Source: Chitinophagaceae bacterium (GTDB lineage: Bacteria > Bacteroidota > Bacteroidia > Chitinophagales > Chitinophagaceae). Taken from it: DNA of 6,497 nucleotides. Position 1 is the first letter of the stretch. Every line of letters starts with the position of its first letter. A program made the translations under genes and the position numbers. Below are positions 1 to 5,265 of the stretch, piece by piece. Below the pieces are notes generated by a model, which ran no database searches, was not told the origin of the DNA, and saw only the letters and a program-made list of their open reading frames with translations. The DNA is taken from contig CANGEZ010000124.1 in assembly GCA_947452875.1 (NCBI GenBank), forward strand, positions 1-6,497, given 5' to 3'.

Positions 1-45
1 CCAAGTTCAAGAACTGTTACTTTAGGATTTAATTTCTCATTTTAA
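1..45 (+). CDS. SusC/RagA-family TonB-dependent outer-membrane receptor, C-terminal end only (partial)
   Basis: Frame 1 reads PSSRTVTLGFNFSF and then a TAA stop at 43-45. The body of the gene lies before the window. Seen directly: alternating hydrophobic residues ending in phenylalanine, which is the usual last beta-strand and C-terminal assembly signal of outer-membrane barrels. Known of the family: SusC-like receptors commonly end in a strand of the type 'P-S-x-R-T-x-T-x-G-(hydrophobic)-N-(hydrophobic)-S-F', and susC normally lies directly before susD. Here a complete SusD-like gene starts 20 bases after the stop. The assignment rests on these 14 residues plus gene order. The receptor would be a TonB-driven barrel that imports the ligand captured by the SusD partner. 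The short gap and lack of a terminator suggest co-transcription with the next gene. Substrate unknown. Confidence 0.85.
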   Translation, partial: PSSRTVTLGFNFSF

Positions 46-65
46 TTAAAATAAAAACCATAAAT

Positions 66-1589
66 ATGAAAAGAATATTAGCAGCTGCGATTAGTCTTTC
101 TGTTCTTGCCGGTTGTACAAAACTGGATGAGAAATTGAACGGACAGGTTGCAGAATCACAAGTGAGCACAGGCTCGAGCAGTTCAGGCAATGCCTCTGCT
201 CTTTTGCAAGCTACCTACGATGCGATGCTAGGTCCGTTCCAGGATCAAGCAAGATTGTGGGCATTACAAGAACACAGTTCTGACGAGTGTATCGGACCCA
301 CAAGAGCCGGTGACTGGGATGATAATGGTGTTTGGAGAGTATTACATCGTCATCAGTGGGATGCAACTCATGCATTCGCTGCAGATACATACACAGATTT
401 AGGTAAAGTAGTTTTCGCTGCTACCGATTTACTTCGTTTCAATCCAACGCCTCAGCAAGCTGCTGAAGCAAGATTCTTAAGAGCTTATGCCAATTATTCA
501 ATCTTGGATTGTTGGGACCAAGTTCCTTACAGAGTTAACACTGGAGATCCAAGAGAAATTCCTGGTATCAGAAAAGGAACAGAAGCAGCAGATTATATTC
601 TTTCTGAATTAACGGCTATCATGAATGATTTGCCAAATTCAGCAGCAAACAAAGCCAATAAAAATGCGGCTAAAGTTTTGATGATGAAAGTATATCTAAA
701 CAAAGCTGTATATGCAAACAGACAAAATCCAACATTTGCAGCGGCTGACATGAACCAAGTAATCACTTTAGCTAATGATATCATGGCAAATGGTGGTTAT
801 TCATTAACTACTAATTTCTTTGATAATTTCGCTCCAACAAATAACGTATTGTCTACAGAAAACATCTGGACTGCAGAAAACGTTGGTGGTGTGAAAAGTG
901 GTAACGTACGTAGCCGTTGGTTCTGTACTTTACATTACAATCAAAATCCTAGTGGATGGAATGGTTTCACAACCCTTTCTGATTTCTATGATAAATTCGA
1001 TGCAACAGATACAAGAAGAGGTGGTGATTACGCAGGTGTAACTGATGTTTCTGGTTTGAAAGTAGGTTTGTTGGTAGGTCAACAATACAATCAAAACGGT
1101 GTTGCTTTGACAGACAGAACTGGTGCTCCTTTGTCTTTCACTCGTGAAGTAAAATCTGTTGAAACAGGTTCTAACCTTGAAGTAACAGGTATCCGTGTTG
1201 TGAAATATGCACCTGATTATACAAGTGGAGACAATTCAAACAATGATTACGTTTACTTCCGTTTGGCTGATGTCATGTTAATGAAAGCAGAAGCTATTCT
1301 TCGTGGTGGTACTGATCCAAATGGTCAGACTGCTGTTGCATTGGTTAACGCTGTAAGAACAAGAGCTGGAGTTGCAGCTGCTACTGCTGTTACTTTAGAT
1401 AATTTATTGGATGAAAGAGGCCGTGAGTTTTATTGGGAAGGTTGGAGAAGACAAGACCTTGTTCGTTTTGGTAAATTCCTTGGTGCTTGGCAAGAAAAAG
1501 ATGCTTCAGATCCAAAATATCTGATTTATCCAATTCCTGCACGTTCATTGGCTGCGAATCCAAACATGGTTCAAAACGCAGGATACTAA
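66..1589 (+). CDS. RagB/SusD family nutrient-uptake outer-membrane lipoprotein
   Basis: A complete 507-residue protein, of normal length for the family. Residues 1-16 are a lipoprotein signal peptide (MKR, then a hydrophobic stretch) with lipobox L-A-G-C, so Cys17 should be lipidated. Family hallmarks in order: the helical N-terminal segment with ARFLRAYANYSILDCWDQVP near 135-154; the TPR-like segment AAKVLMMKVYLNKA near 201-214; YVYFRLADVMLMKAEAILRG near 396-414; the LLDERGREFYWEGWRRQDLV block near 447-466; and the C-terminal YPIPARSLAANPNMVQNAGY at 488-507, a typical SusD ending. Known role: SusD proteins sit as a hinged lid on the SusC barrel and bind glycans, peptides or other nutrients outside the cell. 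The preceding reading frame ends like SusC and lies 20 bases away, which fits one operon. The start at 66 is supported by the signal peptide. It is preceded by an A-rich leader without a Shine-Dalgarno match, normal in this phylum. Ligand not predictable from sequence. Confidence 0.97.
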   Translation: MKRILAAAISLSVLAGCTKLDEKLNGQVAESQVSTGSSSSGNASALLQATYDAMLGPFQDQARLWALQEHSSDECIGPTRAGDWDDNGVWRVLHRHQWDATHAFAADTYTDLGKVVFAATDLLRFNPTPQQAAEARFLRAYANYSILDCWDQVPYRVNTGDPREIPGIRKGTEAADYILSELTAIMNDLPNSAANKANKNAAKVLMMKVYLNKAVYANRQNPTFAAADMNQVITLANDIMANGGYSLTTNFFDNFAPTNNVLSTENIWTAENVGGVKSGNVRSRWFCTLHYNQNPSGWNGFTTLSDFYDKFDATDTRRGGDYAGVTDVSGLKVGLLVGQQYNQNGVALTDRTGAPLSFTREVKSVETGSNLEVTGIRVVKYAPDYTSGDNSNNDYVYFRLADVMLMKAEAILRGGTDPNGQTAVALVNAVRTRAGVAAATAVTLDNLLDERGREFYWEGWRRQDLVRFGKFLGAWQEKDASDPKYLIYPIPARSLAANPNMVQNAGY

Positions 1590-1624
1590 GAATTAGTTTT
1601 CTCAGCATTTTATATGGTTTATTG

Positions 1625-1658
1625 TCAGGGCAGCTTTATAGTTGCCCTGATTTTTTTT
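1625..1658 (+). terminator. Intrinsic terminator of the susC-susD unit
   Basis: An 8-bp perfect stem (TCAGGGCA pairing with TGCCCTGA) extends inward by G-U, C-G and U-A pairs to an 11-bp stem with the tetraloop TTAT (1625-1650). A run of eight T residues follows directly (1651-1658). It lies 36 bases after the SusD stop codon. No comparable T run follows on the opposite strand, so it acts in the + direction. It separates the SusC/SusD unit from the two propeller lipoproteins downstream, although read-through cannot be excluded. Confidence 0.93.
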
Positions 1659-1666
1659 AGAGGACC

Positions 1667-1698
1667 AAGCCCCCTAAATCCCCCAAAGGGGGACTTTG
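1667..1698. repeat. C-tract/G-tract palindromic intergenic element
   Basis: Two C5 tracts (1670-1674 and 1680-1684) precede one G5 tract (1688-1692). The second C5 and the G5, with flanking T and A, form a 6-bp stem around an AAA loop. The first C5 with its flanking AAG could pair instead with the same G5 and the CTT after it, leaving one bulged A. CAAAG and CTTTG at the right end also match as inverted repeats. The folds compete for the same G tract. From memory, very similar C-rich/G-rich elements are scattered between genes in many Bacteroidota genomes; I could not verify copy number here. It is not a canonical terminator because no T run follows directly. Confidence 0.6.
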
Positions 1699-1802
1699 AT
1701 TGTGTTTTTTCTTTTTGCCACAAAAAATCTAAGACACAAAATAACACGTGGCTTTGTTAGTTACTAGATGTTGAATGTATGATGACTTCATAAATAGCTC
1801 CC

Positions 1803-1856
1803 AACATATAACGCCAAACACCAAACGCCAAACATCAAAAATCGAACACCAAACCA
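1803..1856. repeat. 7-nt degenerate tandem repeat, consensus AACRCCA
   Basis: Read in steps of seven bases from 1803 the units are AACATAT, AACGCCA, AACACCA, AACGCCA, AACATCA, AAAATCG, AACACCA and a partial AACCA. The period is kept without a single insertion or deletion across about 54 bases, while the third to sixth positions of each unit vary. One strand is almost free of G. It lies about 80 bases before the start of the large lipoprotein, so it may be in the 5' leader of that transcript. Function unknown. It could be a slippage-prone spacer or a remnant of an interspersed element. Confidence 0.75.
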
Positions 1857-1865
1857 GCGTAGCGA

Positions 1866-1889
1866 ATTAAACCATTAAACTCTTAAACC
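1866..1889. repeat. 8-nt short tandem repeat, three units of the ATTAAACC type
   Basis: Three consecutive 8-base units read ATTAAACC, ATTAAACT and CTTAAACC. The array begins ten bases after the 7-nt repeat ends, and has a different period and composition, so it is recorded separately. It ends 46 bases before the ATG of the next gene and is followed by a pyrimidine-rich stretch. With only three units, chance is not excluded; the neighbouring repeats make it more credible. No function assigned. Confidence 0.5.
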
Positions 1890-1935
1890 TCCTCCCCCTT
1901 TGCGCTCTCAATTTCTCTCCATAACTTACGTTCGC

Positions 1936-4900
1936 ATGAAAAACTTTTTTCTTTATTCAATTGGCTTTTTTATTTTATTTTCTTGCAACAATTCCACCAA
2001 AGAAAATAAAGACGGCTTGTTTGAAAAAATAGATGCTCAATTTTCGGGTATCCGTTTCCGTAACGACATTACTAATTCCAAAGATTTCAACATTTTCAGT
2101 TATAGAAATTACTACAACGGCGGCGGTGTAGCTACCGGTGATATCAATAACGATGGATTGGCTGATGTGTTTTTCACCGCCAACATGGGAAGCAATAAAC
2201 TCTATCTCAACAAAGGCAATTTTACATTTGAAGATATTTCAGATAAAGCAGGCTTTCACAATAAAAAAGATTGGAGTACTGGAGTAGTAATGGTAGACAT
2301 CAATCACGATGGGTGGTTGGATATTTATGTTTGTAATGCAGGATATGTAGATAGACAAGCACCAGAAAATAAATTATACATCAATAACCATAACCTTACT
2401 TTCTCAGACAGCACTGCAAAATATGGTTTGGAAAATAAAGGTGGCTATTGCACTCACGCAGCCTTCTTCGATTATGATAACGATGGCGATTTAGATTGTT
2501 ATATTCTCAATAATAGTTTTATTCCTGTAAACACATTAAACTATGCCAACAAAAGAGAATTGCGAGCTGAGAACTGGCCAGTAGAAGATTTTTTAAAAGG
2601 TGGTGGCGATAAATTGTTGCAAAACGATAACGGTCATTTTTCTGATGTGAGTGAAAAGGCAGGTATTTACGGAAGTTTGATTGGCTTTGGTTTAGGCGTA
2701 AATATTGCAGATGTAAATGGCGACCATTACGATGATATTTATGTGTCTAATGATTTTTTTGAAAGAGACTATTTGTACATCAATCAAAAGAACGGGACAT
2801 TCAAAGATGTGATGGAGGAACAGATACAACACACCTCACTGGCAAGCATGGGCGCTGATATTGCAGACATCAACAACGATGGCATGCCTGATATTTTTAC
2901 AACAGACATGTTACCCGATGATGATTATCGCTTGCGTACCACTTCCACCTTTGACAACTATGATGTATATAATCTGAAAGTTAAAAATGGTTTTTACCAA
3001 CAGTTCATGCAGAACGCATTGCAGCTAAACCGAGGCAATGGCCGCTTTAGTGAAATTTCAAATTATGCAGGTGTGCATGCTAGTGACTGGAGCTGGGGCG
3101 CTTTGATGTTTGATGCGGATAATGATGGCTTCAATGACATCTATGTTTGTAACGGCATTTACCAAGATGTAACCGATCAGGATTTTATCAATTTCTTTGC
3201 GGACGAAGTCAATCAAAAAATGGCTATCACCGGAAAGAAAACAGAGATCGATTCCATCATCAATAAAATGCCCTCTCATCCTGTTCCCAACAAAGCATTC
3301 CGCAACAAAGGAAATTTACAATTCAGTGATGAAGGAGAGAACTGGGGATTTACGGAACCTTCTTTCTCTAACGGTGCCGCATACGCTGATTTAGACAATG
3401 ATGGAGATTTAGATTTAGTGGTTAACAATGTTAACAGCGAGGCCTTCATTTATAAAAATAAAAGCCGCGAAAAAAATAAAAATCATTTCATCAGTTTTCA
3501 ATTGAAAGGAAATGAACCAAATAATTTTGCGATTGGAAGTACCATTAAATTATTCTCAGGAAAAGATATCATCAGTCGTGAAATCATGCCAAGCAGAGGA
3601 TTTCAATCTTCGATGGATTATAAAGCTGTAATTGGCTTGGGACAAAGAAATAAAATTGATTCGGTGTTGATTACATGGCCTGATAAATCGACTTCTCGTT
3701 TTACAACAATGGCATTGGATACTTTACATCTGATTTCACAAACAACCTCTGACAAAAACAAAAATGAAATTTCAATTTCAATAGAAAAGCCTTTATTGAT
3801 TGCTGCGGAAAATAATTTTGATGTTCATCAGGAAGATGAGCAAATTGATTATTATTATGAAAGACTGATTCCATTCATGTTGTCGAAGGATGGTCCGAAG
3901 TTGGCCAAAGCGGATGTTAATGGAGATGGACTTGAAGATATTTTTATCGGCGGCACTAATGCTAAAACAGGACAACTATACATTCAAACTGCAAAAGGAT
4001 TTGAGAAGAAAGTAACACCTGCGATTGACAGGTTCAGTGGATTTGAAGATGGCGCTGTATTGTTTTTCGATGCAGATAAAGATGGTGATATGGATTTGTT
4101 CATTGGTTCGGGTGGCAACAATGTGAAATCTTATAGCAATGAACTTATGCATCGTCTATTCGTTAACGATGGTAAAGGGAATTTTGAATTATCGCAACGT
4201 TCATTTCCTGCCAACAATATGAACATTGGAACGGCAGCAGCCTGTGATTATGATAACGATGGTGACATGGATTTGTTTGTGGGTGGAAGATGCATCACCC
4301 AAGATTATGGTACTACGCCATTGAGTTATGTTTTTGAAAATGATGGCAAAGGATATTTTACAGAAATCACAGCCAATTATGAACCCATCAGCAAAGCCGG
4401 AATGGTTACTGCTGCAACATGGGCTGATATTAATGGCGATAACAAAAGCGAACTCATCATCACCGGCGAATGGATGGGTACTAAAATCTTCAGTTACAAA
4501 GGCAATCGCCAATTCGAAGAAATAAAATCTACTTTAAACAATCAATGTGGTTTATGGGAATCATTGTCTGTTGCAGATTTGGATGGCGATGGGGATAACG
4601 ATTTAGTACTTGGCAATATCGGCGAGAATTTTTACCTCAAAGCGAATGAAAAGAATCCTTTGAAATTGTTCATGAATGATTTTGACAATAACGGTACTAC
4701 AGAAAAAATCATCACCAGAACCATCAATGGTAAAGACATGCCCGTTTTCATGAAAAGAGAATTGGAAGAACAAATGCCATCACTCAAAAAGAAAAACCTG
4801 AAGTTCAAAGAATTTGGTCACCAAGATGTGAATGATTTATTTGGAAAAGCATTGATTGAAAAATCAACTGTAAAAACCATCAACAATCTTTCTTCAGTTA

Positions 4901-5259
4901 TTGCCATCAACGACGGGAAGGGAAATTTTACAATTCATCAACTTCCCGCTAATATTCAATTTTCTTCTGTGAATGCGATTCAATGTGTTGATGTAAACAA
5001 CGACGGAAAAAAAGATATTGTTCTGGGTGGAAATAATTATGGTGTATTACCACAGTTTGGAAGATTGGATGCAAGTTGCGGCGATGTGTTAATCAACAAT
5101 GGTAAGATGAATTTCACACCTTTGTCTGTTTCACAATCTGGAGTAAATGTAAAAGGAGAAGTTCGTGCTATTGATGCAATCAGCACCGCAACAAAAAAAT
5201 ATTTATTATTTACAGTCAACAATCAAAAGCCGGTTTGGTATGTAATGCCAAAACAATAA
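1936..5259 (+). CDS. Large VCBS/FG-GAP repeat lipoprotein with central ASPIC/UnbV domain (CRTAC1-like)
   Basis: A 1107-residue protein from the ATG at 1936. The frame extends upstream to a TTG at 1900, but the ATG gives a clean signal peptide with lipobox F-S-C at Cys17, the same position as in the genes on both sides, so I prefer it. Seven calcium-loop motifs of the type DxNxDGxxD start near residues 69, 121, 179, 259, 311, 393 and 485. An ASPIC/UnbV domain follows at about 516-600 (GSTIKLFSG, SRGFQSSMDYK, VLITWPD). Seven more motifs start near 660, 712, 771, 831, 881, 915 and 1019. Those at 259, 831 and 915 are degenerate. Known of the family: such repeats build integrin-type beta-propellers, and database labels such as 'RNA-binding protein' for this group are unsupported. 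I infer an envelope-anchored, calcium-stabilised binding or scaffold protein. The ligand is unknown. It is followed after 6 bases by a paralog, so the two are probably co-transcribed. No Shine-Dalgarno sequence is seen. Confidence 0.93.
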   Translation: MKNFFLYSIGFFILFSCNNSTKENKDGLFEKIDAQFSGIRFRNDITNSKDFNIFSYRNYYNGGGVATGDINNDGLADVFFTANMGSNKLYLNKGNFTFEDISDKAGFHNKKDWSTGVVMVDINHDGWLDIYVCNAGYVDRQAPENKLYINNHNLTFSDSTAKYGLENKGGYCTHAAFFDYDNDGDLDCYILNNSFIPVNTLNYANKRELRAENWPVEDFLKGGGDKLLQNDNGHFSDVSEKAGIYGSLIGFGLGVNIADVNGDHYDDIYVSNDFFERDYLYINQKNGTFKDVMEEQIQHTSLASMGADIADINNDGMPDIFTTDMLPDDDYRLRTTSTFDNYDVYNLKVKNGFYQQFMQNALQLNRGNGRFSEISNYAGVHASDWSWGALMFDADNDGFNDIYVCNGIYQDVTDQDFINFFADEVNQKMAITGKKTEIDSIINKMPSHPVPNKAFRNKGNLQFSDEGENWGFTEPSFSNGAAYADLDNDGDLDLVVNNVNSEAFIYKNKSREKNKNHFISFQLKGNEPNNFAIGSTIKLFSGKDIISREIMPSRGFQSSMDYKAVIGLGQRNKIDSVLITWPDKSTSRFTTMALDTLHLISQTTSDKNKNEISISIEKPLLIAAENNFDVHQEDEQIDYYYERLIPFMLSKDGPKLAKADVNGDGLEDIFIGGTNAKTGQLYIQTAKGFEKKVTPAIDRFSGFEDGAVLFFDADKDGDMDLFIGSGGNNVKSYSNELMHRLFVNDGKGNFELSQRSFPANNMNIGTAAACDYDNDGDMDLFVGGRCITQDYGTTPLSYVFENDGKGYFTEITANYEPISKAGMVTAATWADINGDNKSELIITGEWMGTKIFSYKGNRQFEEIKSTLNNQCGLWESLSVADLDGDGDNDLVLGNIGENFYLKANEKNPLKLFMNDFDNNGTTEKIITRTINGKDMPVFMKRELEEQMPSLKKKNLKFKEFGHQDVNDLFGKALIEKSTVKTINNLSSVIAINDGKGNFTIHQLPANIQFSSVNAIQCVDVNNDGKKDIVLGGNNYGVLPQFGRLDASCGDVLINNGKMNFTPLSVSQSGVNVKGEVRAIDAISTATKKYLLFTVNNQKPVWYVMPKQ

Positions 5260-5265
5260 TTATAC

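Larger units (their letters stand above)
1590..1935. other. Gene-free intergenic region, repeat patchwork
   Basis: This 346-base gap has no convincing reading frame on either strand. From left to right it holds the SusD terminator, a C5/C5/G5 palindrome (1667-1698), a T-rich stretch (1705-1716) followed by two loosely similar CCACAAAA/ACACAAAA segments, the palindrome CACGTG at 1745-1750, a 7-nt tandem repeat (1803-1856), an 8-nt tandem repeat (1866-1889) and a pyrimidine-rich stretch leading to the next gene. I looked for the Bacteroidota sigma promoter (TTTG about 19-21 bases before TAnnTTTG). TTTG occurs at several places, but none has TA at the required distance, so no promoter is annotated. 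Confidence 0.7.

Noticed and set aside
593..1608. Minus-strand open frames at 593-784 and 1390-1608
   Set aside because: Both lie mainly over the well-supported SusD gene, have no recognisable domain, and look like antisense shadows of coding sequence.
1680..1716. Second terminator made of the C5/G5 hairpin and the following T-rich stretch
   Set aside because: The T run begins about 12 bases after the stem, too far for an intrinsic terminator, and a complete terminator already lies just upstream.
1803..1889. CRISPR array or operator array
   Set aside because: Units are only 7-8 bases with no spacers between them, which rules out CRISPR; nothing supports a specific protein-binding site.
1900..1935. 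Alternative TTG start giving 12 more residues on the large lipoprotein
   Set aside because: The ATG at 1936 gives a compact lipoprotein signal with Cys17 as in both neighbouring genes, and the extra codons fall in pyrimidine-rich, repeat-adjacent sequence with no ribosome-binding site.
3058..5222. Short open frames inside the large lipoprotein (3058-3279, 3793-3975, 4201-4512 and 5037-5222 on minus; 3197-3394 and 4328-4525 on plus)
   Set aside because: All are contained in a continuous gene with clear repeat motifs across the same bases, and show no independent start signal or domain.
1936..5259. RNA-binding or enzyme function for the ASPIC/UnbV protein
   Set aside because: The database label for such proteins has no visible support here: no RNA-binding motif or catalytic residues are seen, and a signal peptide directs it to the envelope.
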